A DNA stretch of 6,081 nucleotides. Origin: Desulfurococcaceae archaeon (lineage in GTDB: Archaea; Thermoproteota; Thermoprotei_A; Sulfolobales; Desulfurococcaceae). Under the pieces are notes generated by a model. The model ran no database searches and was not told where the DNA came from. It saw only the letters and a list, made by a program, of their open reading frames with translations. The stretch is taken from the NCBI GenBank assembly GCA_020832865.1, contig JAJHRJ010000031.1, positions 1 through 6,081 on the forward strand, read 5' to 3'. The position numbers and the translations under genes are program-made. Shown here one piece after another: positions 1 to 5,312 of this stretch (position 1 is the stretch's first letter; every line of letters starts with the position of its first letter).

Positions 1-172
1 AATGCCTCAAAGTACTTTGTATCAGAGTCTAGTAGTCTCAAGACCTCAATGTTCTCTGTTAGCTTATAGCGAATAATGTTCTCACTCAAATACACCACCT
101 CTGCTACTAGGTTTAAGTCTAGGTCAATTAATAAAAACCCGCTCTCCTCGCGAAATAGATCACTTTAACCAT
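1..172 (-). pseudogene. Unrecognised gene fragment with probable frameshift, cut by the window edge
   Basis: On the minus strand an ATG at 172-170 opens a frame reading MVKVIYFARRAGFY and then a stop at 130-128. A second frame, open from 164 to the window edge, reads GFLLIDLDLNLVAEVV and continues as a protein-like, charged sequence ending KYFEA. Adding one T in the T5 run (A5 at 133-137 on the plus strand) joins the two frames smoothly through AGFLL. This suggests either a broken gene, a sequencing error or a slippage site. A TTTAAG element lies about 20 nt before the ATG. The gene lies downstream of the HEPN-MNT pair on the same strand, 55 bp after the MNT stop. I do not recognise the family, and the 3' end is missing. 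An alternative is a shorter intact gene starting at the GTG at 98-96. Confidence 0.45.
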
Positions 173-227
173 AGTGCAGCACACGGACTTAAACACTGCT
201 AGAGGAAAACCTTAGTTTGTGGCGAGT

Positions 228-557
228 TCAACAGATCCTCTTAGCGTTTCTCAGCATTTCTCTGTATAGTGGATCCTCGAGATCACTTCTTTTCAGCACT
301 ACTATGTCGAGAGGTATGTTCTCCTTCTTCAGTAATCTTATTTTCACAGCGGCATCTAAAGGGTCAGCGTCACCACTAACTATGACTACTACGTCGAAGT
401 CACTTGAAGGAATACTCTCTCCATGAGCTCGCGACCCAACTAGGTAGGCCTCTTCAATTAGGCCACTGGTACACAGCTTCTGAGTAAACTCAGCGAAGAG
501 TTTCTCGTAAAGCTCTACTTTCTTAGCTAATGCTAAGTAGAGTTCACGGGTCTGCAA
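228..557 (-). CDS. MNT-type minimal nucleotidyltransferase (antitoxin of a HEPN-MNT pair)
   Basis: This is a 109-residue minimal nucleotidyltransferase of the pol-beta superfamily. The signature is GSRAHG at 41-46 followed by SDFD at 52-55, giving the G-S-x10-D-x-D active site with D53 and D55 as metal ligands. A third likely acidic residue, D84, sits in the strand LDIVVL. Length and motif match family members that pair with HEPN proteins. In characterised pairs the MNT protein transfers AMP onto the HEPN toxin and silences it; that role here is inference. The start is TTG at 557-555, the first possible start after an in-frame TGA, preceded by a weak purine-rich stretch. It lies 10 bp after the HEPN stop, so the two are almost certainly co-transcribed and may be translationally coupled. 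All catalytic residues appear intact. Confidence 0.88.
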   Translation of the reverse strand: MQTRELYLALAKKVELYEKLFAEFTQKLCTSGLIEEAYLVGSRAHGESIPSSDFDVVVIVSGDADPLDAAVKIRLLKKENIPLDIVVLKRSDLEDPLYREMLRNAKRIC

Positions 558-567
558 CTCTCTTCAC

Positions 568-933
568 TCACTCAATTACTCTTAAAGCGTTCTCCACACA
601 GGTTTTTCCACGCTCAGCTGTGTAGTTGTAAGTTCTTTTACCGGGATACCTGGCGAGCGTGTAGTGTGGTGTTAATAGCTCGCAGGACAGTGAGATATCG
701 TTGGGAACTTCTATGCCAATAGCTCTCATAGCGTCTAGTAGTTCAACTAAGTCGCGAGTGTATGGGTGAACACCCGTTATAGACACTAAGAGGGCTTTTA
801 AGTAGAACTCAACTGCCTGGTGTGCACTAAAACAAGATAGCCAGTAAATACCCTCCTCTAAGTTCCTAATAGCATTTTTCAAAAATACCTCTCCTCGCTC
901 AGTCCACTCGGCTGGAAGTTTAATGCTCTTCAT
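568..933 (-). CDS. HEPN domain protein (partner of the MNT nucleotidyltransferase)
   Basis: This is a 121-residue all-helical HEPN protein. It shows the typical N-terminal helix pair (W10 to L32), the SAHQAVEFYLKALL block at 36-49 and the C-terminal HYTLARYPG block at 90-98, a layout known from archaeal HEPN-MNT pairs. Many HEPN toxins are RNases using an R-x4-6-H motif. That motif is absent here: the position five before H90 is E85, and no other Arg has a His in the right register. The protein may be a non-nuclease HEPN or may bind nucleotide or RNA. It starts at ATG 933-931, with a TATA element (TATTTTAA, 961-954) centred about 26 nt upstream, so its transcript is probably leaderless. It is the first gene of a two-gene operon with MNT. 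Toxin function is inference. Confidence 0.87.
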   Translation of the reverse strand: MKSIKLPAEWTERGEVFLKNAIRNLEEGIYWLSCFSAHQAVEFYLKALLVSITGVHPYTRDLVELLDAMRAIGIEVPNDISLSCELLTPHYTLARYPGKRTYNYTAERGKTCVENALRVIE

Positions 934-1071
934 AAGATCCCTTCCACTCTAAGTTAAAATACTCCTCACGATCATTGTTTAAACACCAGGTGTAATAAAG
1001 TTGACTATTTTACATTCACGTCTGGAGACTAGCAATTGAAAAGACCTGTTATTTCGTGGTAGCGTTTCCTA
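934..1071. promoter_or_regulatory. Divergent intergenic region between the HEPN-MNT operon and the flippase
   Basis: No gene is seen here. The minus-strand TATA element for HEPN is at 954-961. Two short palindromes lie side by side: GTTTAAAC at 977-984 and ACACC-A-GGTGT at 983-993. They could be a TATA core plus an operator, since toxin-antitoxin operons often autoregulate, but no regulator binding can be shown from sequence alone. Further AT-rich stretches occur around 1014-1021. Confidence 0.4.
954..961 (-). promoter_or_regulatory. TATA box of the HEPN-MNT operon
   Basis: The minus strand reads TATTTTAA. Its centre lies about 26 nt before the HEPN ATG, the usual archaeal box A to start-site distance, which implies a leaderless or nearly leaderless mRNA. 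Confidence 0.5.
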
Positions 1072-1100
1072 GTGAAAATAGATCTTAACTCTCTAGCGTT

Positions 1101-1110
1101 AAATTTTATA
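1101..1110 (+). promoter_or_regulatory. TATA box of the flippase gene
   Basis: AAATTTTATA lies about 24-26 nt before the ATG at 1129. No comparable box stands at the right distance before the alternative starts GTG 1072 or ATG 1117. It therefore favours a leaderless start at 1129. Confidence 0.45.
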
Positions 1111-1128
1111 GCCCTTATGCGTGTATCC

Positions 1129-2793
1129 ATGTGGAGCAGTGACCATTTGAAGAAACTCAAAGAGAAGGGGGTAGCGTGCTTGAATAGAAATAGTGAAGCA
1201 CTATTAACAGTAGTAGAGGAGACAGCTAGAGGGGCCTTTTATCTGTTTAGTGGTAATGTCCTCGCAACTGTATTGTCTGCTGCATGTGGTATTGCTGTTG
1301 CGAGGCTCTTAGGTCCAGATTTGTATGGAGCTTACTCTTTGGCTTTTACAATAACTGGTTTTCTAATGGTTTTTACGGGGCTTGGCGTTAACTCGGCTTT
1401 AACTAGATATATTTCTAATCAATATGGTTCTGGAGAGCACGGAGTATTAGCTACCATGATTAAAACCGGGGTCCTCTTTGTTACGTTAGAGTCTCTACTC
1501 GTATGCCTGTTAGGCTACTTGTTTATTAAAGACCTCGCAGCGTGGCTAGTTAATAGACTAGAACTCGCGAGCTTCACACTTATTCTCCTACCGATAGTCA
1601 TATCTCAGGCAATTGTAGCGGTGTCTACTGGCGTTTTACTGGGATTTAGAGATGCTAAGAGAATGGCTCTTATAAGTATTACTCAGCAGGCTTTTAGACT
1701 ACTACTAGCCCCGTTACTAGTAATCCTCGGAATGGGGCTCACAGGAGCGCTACTAGGAAACACATTGGCGTATATTTTCTCAACAGTGCTTGCAGCATTA
1801 TACCTCTACAAGTACTACTTAGTAGTGAGTGGAGCCCCTGGCCCCCGCACTAGAAAAGTCCTTTTCAAGATGATCATGTATGGGGCACCACTGTACGCCT
1901 CTGGCGTGGTATTCACCCTGGTCGATGTCTACAGAAACGCGTTACTTTCTAGGATTGCAAGTGATTATGTTGTCGGGAGCTTTAATGCTGCGTATAGATT
2001 CGTGACATTAATTACTATAATTACAACTCCTATTTCAACCGCGCTATTTCCAGCGTTTTCTAGGCTTAGTAGAAGTAGCAATGTCGAGGATCTTAGGAGA
2101 ATGTTTACTATTTCAGCCAAGTACACCTCGCTTGTTGTAGCCCCCGTAACGGTGTTTGCAGCTACTATGTCTAGAGAGTTTGTCGCGGTGCTATTCGGGA
2201 GAGAATACTTAGCGTTAACTCCCCGCTTCTTCGCCTTAGCGGCGTTAAATTACCTATATGTGCTCTTAGGGTACATGGTTTTGGGTAGCTTCTTTAGTGG
2301 TGTAGAGAAGACTAGAGTTAACTTGGACATGGTGCTAATTTACAGCGCTGTTTTCGCGCTACTAGCACCAGTGTTGTCGAGAAATCACGGTGCTGACGGC
2401 TTACTCTACGCTACTATAGTGGCTAATGGGGCCTCAGTAATTTACGCTCTCTACATCGCGTACAAGGAGTACAGAGTGAAATTAGAGTACTACTCTACAC
2501 TAGGCATACTGATCGCTTCACTAATATCCGCAATACCGGCATTTACACTGTCAACGTCGCTAAATGTCACCGGTGCACTACTAAACTTATTGAAACTAGT
2601 TGTTAGCGGACTACTATTTCTACTCGTATACTCAACTCTACTCCCAGTACTCAGAGTAGTGAGTAAAAGCGATGTTGAATTCGTAGTAGACACCTTCTCG
2701 AGCATTAAGCCACTAAAACCGCTAGTAAAACTCGTAGCAAAATACGAGGAGAAATTACTCTCTACGCGCCTAGTGCCCTATAAACCGCGTTAA
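1129..2793 (+). CDS. Polysaccharide/oligosaccharide flippase, Wzx-like (MOP superfamily)
   Basis: This is a long polytopic membrane protein of 554 residues (573 if begun at GTG 1072). The first transmembrane segment is followed by ARLLGPDLYGAYSLA, the N-terminal hallmark of the polysaccharide-biosynthesis/Wzx branch of MOP exporters. About 12 to 14 hydrophobic helices follow, with short loops and a basic C-terminus. Such proteins flip lipid-linked sugars across the cytoplasmic membrane for surface glycans or N-glycosylation. The domain proper begins near the ETARG motif, so even the 1129 start leaves an unusual soluble extension of about 30 residues. I prefer ATG 1129 because a TATA element at 1101-1110 would start transcription there; GTG 1072 has neither a Shine-Dalgarno site nor a well-placed TATA box. 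Its last 32 bp overlap the end of a convergent small gene. No glycosyltransferases are in view, so the cargo is unknown. A sequon-rich surface protein lies 520 bp downstream. Confidence 0.88.
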   Translation: MWSSDHLKKLKEKGVACLNRNSEALLTVVEETARGAFYLFSGNVLATVLSAACGIAVARLLGPDLYGAYSLAFTITGFLMVFTGLGVNSALTRYISNQYGSGEHGVLATMIKTGVLFVTLESLLVCLLGYLFIKDLAAWLVNRLELASFTLILLPIVISQAIVAVSTGVLLGFRDAKRMALISITQQAFRLLLAPLLVILGMGLTGALLGNTLAYIFSTVLAALYLYKYYLVVSGAPGPRTRKVLFKMIMYGAPLYASGVVFTLVDVYRNALLSRIASDYVVGSFNAAYRFVTLITIITTPISTALFPAFSRLSRSSNVEDLRRMFTISAKYTSLVVAPVTVFAATMSREFVAVLFGREYLALTPRFFALAALNYLYVLLGYMVLGSFFSGVEKTRVNLDMVLIYSAVFALLAPVLSRNHGADGLLYATIVANGASVIYALYIAYKEYRVKLEYYSTLGILIASLISAIPAFTLSTSLNVTGALLNLLKLVVSGLLFLLVYSTLLPVLRVVSKSDVEFVVDTFSSIKPLKPLVKLVAKYEEKLLSTRLVPYKPR

Positions 2794-2941
2794 CTCTACT
2801 TACTGTACTAGCGCCAGATACATAGACCTCTACTCTAATAGCGTTTCTAGAGTTTACAGTTACGTATTTCAATGCCTGGTAATAACCCGGTTTCGCGCAT
2901 ACACCCGTATTATGAGTTAAACAGTGTACGCAGTACAGCAT
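2762..2941 (-). CDS. Small 59-residue protein with a cysteine/histidine cluster, possible zinc binder
   Basis: An uninterrupted 60-codon frame begins at ATG 2941-2939 and ends at TAG 2764-2762. The N-terminus carries C4-x2-C7-x7-C15 with H6 and H10 nearby, enough ligands for one metal site. The rest alternates hydrophobic and charged residues as in beta strands (KYVTVN, IRVEVYVSG), then a short helix-like tail. Codon use (GTA, AGA, TAC) resembles its neighbours. A TTAAAT element at 2972-2967 on the same strand is centred about 28 nt before the ATG, so a leaderless transcript is expected. It converges on the flippase gene and overlaps its last 32 bp. It is divergent from the dehydrogenase stump, with the promoters of both between 2942 and 3043. 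I do not recognise the family. It is short enough to be dropped by standard gene callers. Confidence 0.6.
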   Translation of the reverse strand: MLYCVHCLTHNTGVCAKPGYYQALKYVTVNSRNAIRVEVYVSGASTVSRVNAVYRALGA

Positions 2942-3043
2942 AAATAACTAACACATCTATACACTCATTTAACTCTGCACTTCAGCTATCTAATAATAGT
3001 AATTTTTAATTTAGAGCTTACATCTCGATCATGGTGTGTCTAG
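2942..3043. promoter_or_regulatory. Divergent promoter region between the 59-residue gene and the SDR stump
   Basis: This AT-rich spacer holds a minus-strand TATA element (TTAAAT, 2972-2967) for the small gene. It also holds a plus-strand one (TTTTTAA, 3003-3009), which predicts a transcript start near 3032 for the dehydrogenase stump. GGTG at 3033-3036 can serve as a Shine-Dalgarno site, 7 nt before TTG 3044. Confidence 0.45.
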
Positions 3044-3181
3044 TTGAAAGCTGTTATTACCGGGGCCTCTTCGGGCATTGGAAGAGAACTCGCTAAGATC
3101 CTCTGCGAAGAGAGAAAGAGTACTGTGCTGGGTGTAGGGAGAGACAAGACTAGAGGCTTCACGCTGTATTTTAACTCTTAG
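3044..3181 (+). pseudogene. Short-chain dehydrogenase/reductase, N-terminal fragment
   Basis: TTG 3044 opens a 45-codon frame beginning LKAVITGASSGIGRELAKIL. This is the first beta strand, the TGxxxGxG dinucleotide-binding motif and the first helix of a classical short-chain dehydrogenase. A second strand ending VLGVGRD follows, and then the frame diverges (TRGFTLYFNS) into a TAG at 3179-3181. A full family member has about 230 to 270 residues with a Ser-Tyr-Lys active site, all of which is missing. I find no continuation in the other plus-strand frames downstream, so this is a deletion remnant rather than a simple frameshift. Promoter and Shine-Dalgarno-like signals remain upstream, so it may still be transcribed. 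An alternative is a standalone 45-residue Rossmann-half peptide, which is less likely. Confidence 0.75.
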
Positions 3182-3273
3182 CCTCTACGCCTCGGCTTCT
3201 TCAGTGTGAAGTGCTTCTCGTGATATGTTAATAGGAAGTTCTCAACGTCATCTTCAATAGCTTTAACACTCAA
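3178..3273 (-). other. Short minus-strand reading frame, possible gene remnant
   Basis: From TTG 3273-3271 a 31-codon frame reads SVKAIEDDVENFLL and continues to a basic end KKPRRRG, stopping at TAA 3180-3178. The composition is protein-like (amphipathic acidic helix, then a basic tail). However, the TTG lies right after T-rich sequence with no clear Shine-Dalgarno site, and the frame is open a further 16 codons upstream without an ATG. Its stop codon overlaps that of the dehydrogenase stump on the other strand. It could be the C-terminal end of a gene lost by deletion, a very small gene, or chance. I do not recognise it. Confidence 0.3.
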
Positions 3274-3275
3274 AA

Positions 3276-3283
3276 AATATAAA
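3276..3283 (+). promoter_or_regulatory. TATA box of the surface-protein gene
   Basis: AATATAAA is a near-consensus archaeal box A. It predicts transcription from about 3306, giving a leader of about 9 nt before GTG 3315. AGGGA at 3304-3308 lies 6 nt before the start codon and may act as a Shine-Dalgarno site. Confidence 0.55.
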
Positions 3284-3314
3284 CCCCTGCGAGGAGAAAA
3301 AATAGGGAAACAGC

Positions 3315-4430
3315 GTGAAGACTAGTCTATTCTACTCACTCATAGTCCTAGTAGTCCTAGCCTCTATGATGCTGTATCCGGCGACGACGAGCGCGAATTC
3401 TACAATGAATACCGCGGCTGGAGAGAGTGATATAGTATTCGATACCCTGTGTTCTATTGAAGCCGTTGCCATGTTTAATTATGGTAACGCGCGTGTAGTC
3501 TTAGTACTCCTCAACCCAGTAGTCTACTACTCCTACAGGAACTTCTACATAATACGTGCTAGTACACTCTGCCTTAATTTCGTAGTACCAGATCACATCC
3601 CAGGAAGACTCCTCGCAGAGCGAGTAAGTAGAGCAAGAACTATTCTACTAGAGAGAGGTATCAATGTAAGCATTGATACCGGCGTAGAATACCTAGAGCT
3701 ATACCCACCCCACGTCACTGTAGCTAGCTACATATACATTGACTTCACCAATAAATCTATTAGAGAAATAAGGGAGATCGTAGACGTGGTTGGCTCAGTA
3801 TTCAGTGATCTAAACGCGACAATCGCAATATACGATACAAGACTCAGAGAACTACACAAGTTATACAGAGAGCGCGGAGTCCTAGAAATTAGTCGTCTCG
3901 GCCCAATAGAGGGCGAAGTATTGGCTATAGTAGATGTAATAAAGGGCACGCTTAGAGAATGTATCAATTATACAGGTGGATTTCCGGGCGTGCGTTTAAC
4001 ACCGACTTTTAAAGCCTGGTGGTACCTCTTCCATATGTTTCTAGACCCCGATAAACCCTACTGTACAATAGAGGATAGTATCAAGCAGATAGAGCCACAT
4101 CTCAAAAAGATGATCGATATTATTAGAGATAACTTGATACCAGAAGAAATACCACTCTATGCGATGATAGACCGCGGTAAGGTCTACTTCATCCCGGATA
4201 TCGAGCCTATTCCTACTTCTCCAATAGAGACGCCGACGCCATATACTCCAGACACATCTATAACTACGCCCCCATTCACGAATTACACGTTTGTCGATGA
4301 TACAAGTAGTGTAACGACTCCAAGCCCCCCAATTCACACACAAACTGTAGTCATTATAGCTCTACTAGTAATAACCCTTACAGCACTCACAATGTACTTA
4401 AAGAGGGGTGCAGTGCGAGCTCATGTCTAG
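3315..4430 (+). CDS. Secreted, C-terminally anchored surface protein with Thr/Pro-rich stalk
   Basis: This 371-residue protein has a type I membrane topology. It carries a signal peptide (K2, hydrophobic core 5-20, likely cleavage after A27), an extracellular domain to about residue 296, a Thr/Pro/Ser-rich linker at 297-343, one transmembrane helix at 344-362 and a basic tail (KRGAVR). The ectodomain has four cysteines (C46, C86, C216, C250), which could form two disulphides, and three sequons cluster in a mixed alpha/beta stretch. N-glycosylation sequons are at N28, N117, N146, N167, N218 and N323. The linker resembles the O-glycosylated stalks of archaeal S-layer and exported binding proteins. 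The ectodomain fold is not recognised, and no protease, transporter or lectin motif is seen. The start is GTG 3315, set by TATA and Shine-Dalgarno placement. It converges on the tRNA/proteasome unit with only 26 bp between its stop and the tRNA end. Confidence 0.8.
   Translation: MKTSLFYSLIVLVVLASMMLYPATTSANSTMNTAAGESDIVFDTLCSIEAVAMFNYGNARVVLVLLNPVVYYSYRNFYIIRASTLCLNFVVPDHIPGRLLAERVSRARTILLERGINVSIDTGVEYLELYPPHVTVASYIYIDFTNKSIREIREIVDVVGSVFSDLNATIAIYDTRLRELHKLYRERGVLEISRLGPIEGEVLAIVDVIKGTLRECINYTGGFPGVRLTPTFKAWWYLFHMFLDPDKPYCTIEDSIKQIEPHLKKMIDIIRDNLIPEEIPLYAMIDRGKVYFIPDIEPIPTSPIETPTPYTPDTSITTPPFTNYTFVDDTSSVTTPSPPIHTQTVVIIALLVITLTALTMYLKRGAVRAHV
3657..3680. repeat. Perfect 10-bp inverted repeat inside the surface-protein gene
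   Basis: GGTATCAATG and CATTGATACC are exact reverse complements separated by the 4-nt loop TAAG. The element spans exactly eight in-frame codons (G115 to T122) around the N117 sequon. In RNA it would form a stable hairpin. Coding constraint alone does not require the symmetry; function is unknown. Confidence 0.7.
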
Positions 4431-4456
4431 TTTAGAAGTAAATAAATATAAGATCA

Positions 4457-4531
4457 CGGGCCCGCCGGGATTTGAACCCGGGACCTCCGGCTCCGAAGGC
4501 CGGCGCCCTGTCCTGGCTAGGCGACGGGCCC
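4457..4531 (-). tRNA. tRNA-Arg, anticodon UCG
   Basis: The minus strand folds into a full cloverleaf: acceptor GGGCCCG/CGGGCCC, D stem GCCT/GGGC with a 10-nt loop, anticodon stem CCGGC/GCCGG with loop CTTCGGA (anticodon TCG, reading CGA and probably other CGN Arg codons), a 5-nt variable loop, and T stem CCGGG/CCCGG with loop TTCAAAT. The discriminator base is G (4457) and CCA is not encoded. There is no intron. It begins 27 bp after the proteasome stop codon on the same strand. No consensus TATA box stands at the usual distance; AAAAATAA overlapping the proteasome stop is a weak candidate, so read-through from the proteasome promoter followed by processing is possible. The strong GC pairing in all stems fits a hyperthermophile. 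Confidence 0.96.
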
Positions 4532-4558
4532 CTAGGAGGGTAGTTTTTAGGGGGATTC

Positions 4559-5161
4559 TTATTTTTCAGGTGTTGTCTTGAAGAGGTAGGATTTCTCAGT
4601 GTAGCCTTCTCTGGTTATTACTACTAGGTCTACTCCGTCTCCTGATAAGACGTCTCTCTCAATGACTGTTCTTATAGCCTCTACGGCTATTTTCTCTGCT
4701 TCTTCTAGTTTGAGGTCTTCGCGGTATTTTGGCTCAATGTAGCCTAGTGCTAACTGCGCACCAGATCCCACAGCTGCGTACTTCTCCTCTATTAAGCTCC
4801 CCACGGGGTCTAGGATAAATAGTGACGCACCCTCCTCGTCGTATCCTCCCACAATGATCTCTGTGAACATTGGGAAGAGCTTATAGTTGTAGAGTACTAC
4901 TGAGAGTATTTTAGCGAGGCTACGTGTCCTAATATCTCTACCTACTCTAAGCTCATAGTACTTAGACTCAAGCTTCAAGAGCTTAGTCAAGTAGCCTATG
5001 TCACCGAGTACTCCTGCGAATGCAACACCACTTCTCCCAGTGATCATGTGGACTTTCTTAGCTTGCTTACTGAGAACAAAGCCGTCATATGTAACTCTCT
5101 TATCAGTTGCTAATACAACACCCTCCCTGGTCTTTAACCCGACAGCTGTTCCAGGCAGCAA
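4559..5161 (-). CDS. psmB: Proteasome beta subunit, beta1 (apparently noncatalytic) type
   Basis: This is a 20S proteasome beta subunit, about 200 residues. Conserved blocks include VVLATDKR, LSKQAKKVH, GGYDEEG, GSLIEEKYAAVGSGA and RDVLSGDGVDL. Counted from the GTG at 5176, the equivalents of D17 and K33 are D25 and K41, and the GSG and D-x2-S-G-D-G elements of the active site are present. The nucleophile is not: aligning these blocks with catalytic subunits (GTTTVG) places G9, not Thr, at position 1 (PGTAVG here). Crenarchaeal beta1 subunits, such as the Sulfolobus one, have a similar substitution and work alongside a catalytic beta2. I set the start at TTG 5161 because a full Shine-Dalgarno GGAGGTGA (5174-5167) ends 5 nt before it; the GTG at 5176 would lie upstream of that site, about 3 nt from the predicted transcript start. 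The chain then has almost no propeptide, fitting a subunit that is not self-processed. Confidence 0.93.
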   Translation of the reverse strand: MLPGTAVGLKTREGVVLATDKRVTYDGFVLSKQAKKVHMITGRSGVAFAGVLGDIGYLTKLLKLESKYYELRVGRDIRTRSLAKILSVVLYNYKLFPMFTEIIVGGYDEEGASLFILDPVGSLIEEKYAAVGSGAQLALGYIEPKYREDLKLEEAEKIAVEAIRTVIERDVLSGDGVDLVVITREGYTEKSYLFKTTPEK

Positions 5162-5166
5162 TAGAC

Positions 5167-5174
5167 TCACCTCC
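5167..5174 (-). promoter_or_regulatory. Strong Shine-Dalgarno site that decides the proteasome start
   Basis: GGAGGTGA on the minus strand matches the archaeal 16S rRNA 3' end perfectly. The spacing of 5 nt to TTG 5161-5159 is ideal, whereas the longer reading places the site inside codons 1 to 4. Confidence 0.8.
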
Positions 5175-5200
5175 ACGGGAAACTCTAAGATTACTAGAGG

Positions 5201-5210
5201 TATTTATATC
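5201..5210 (-). promoter_or_regulatory. TATA box of the proteasome beta gene
   Basis: GATATAAATA on the minus strand is near consensus. Transcription is expected from about 5179-5180, giving a leader of about 18 nt that contains the Shine-Dalgarno site. Confidence 0.65.
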
Positions 5211-5271
5211 AAGCAGAGCAGTGAGGAGCACTTTCACTCAACCCTCTGAGTCTAGTCACTAGAACATATAC

Positions 5272-5279
5272 CATAAATC
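5272..5279 (+). promoter_or_regulatory. TATA box of the TFB-like gene
   Basis: CATAAATC lies about 26 nt before a predicted transcript start near 5302. AGGGT at 5302-5306 follows, 6 nt before the ATG. CATATA at 5265-5270 is an alternative. The promoter lies back to back with that of the proteasome gene, about 65 bp apart. Confidence 0.45.
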
Positions 5280-5312
5280 AGAGTGAGAAGAAGCACCATG
5301 TAGGGTAAAGCT

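Noticed and set aside
217..426. A 69-codon plus-strand frame opposite the MNT gene
   Set aside because: It mirrors the nucleotidyltransferase active-site region, which has intact catalytic residues on the other strand.
2490..2705. A 71-codon minus-strand frame within the flippase
   Set aside because: Low-complexity Ser/Thr/Leu composition typical of the antisense of a hydrophobic membrane gene; no start signals.
3031..3096. ATG at 3031 opening a 21-codon frame just before the SDR stump
   Set aside because: It reads through the SDR motif in the wrong frame and ends quickly; the SDR frame starting at TTG 3044 explains the sequence.
3182..3314. Frameshifted continuation of the short-chain dehydrogenase
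   Set aside because: None of the plus-strand frames gives SDR-like strands or a Y-x3-K motif before the next gene.
4041..4343. A 100-codon minus-strand frame rich in Trp, Tyr and Arg inside the surface-protein gene
   Set aside because: It lies wholly antisense to a well-supported gene with signal peptide, stalk and anchor; its composition is that of a mirror frame and it has no motif or promoter.
4457..4531. The tRNA gene as an attachment site of an integrated element
   Set aside because: No integrase gene and no second partial copy of the tRNA 3' end is seen in the window.
4998..5249. A plus-strand frame across the proteasome start and promoter
   Set aside because: It is antisense to the conserved proteasome N-terminus and covers its Shine-Dalgarno and TATA elements.
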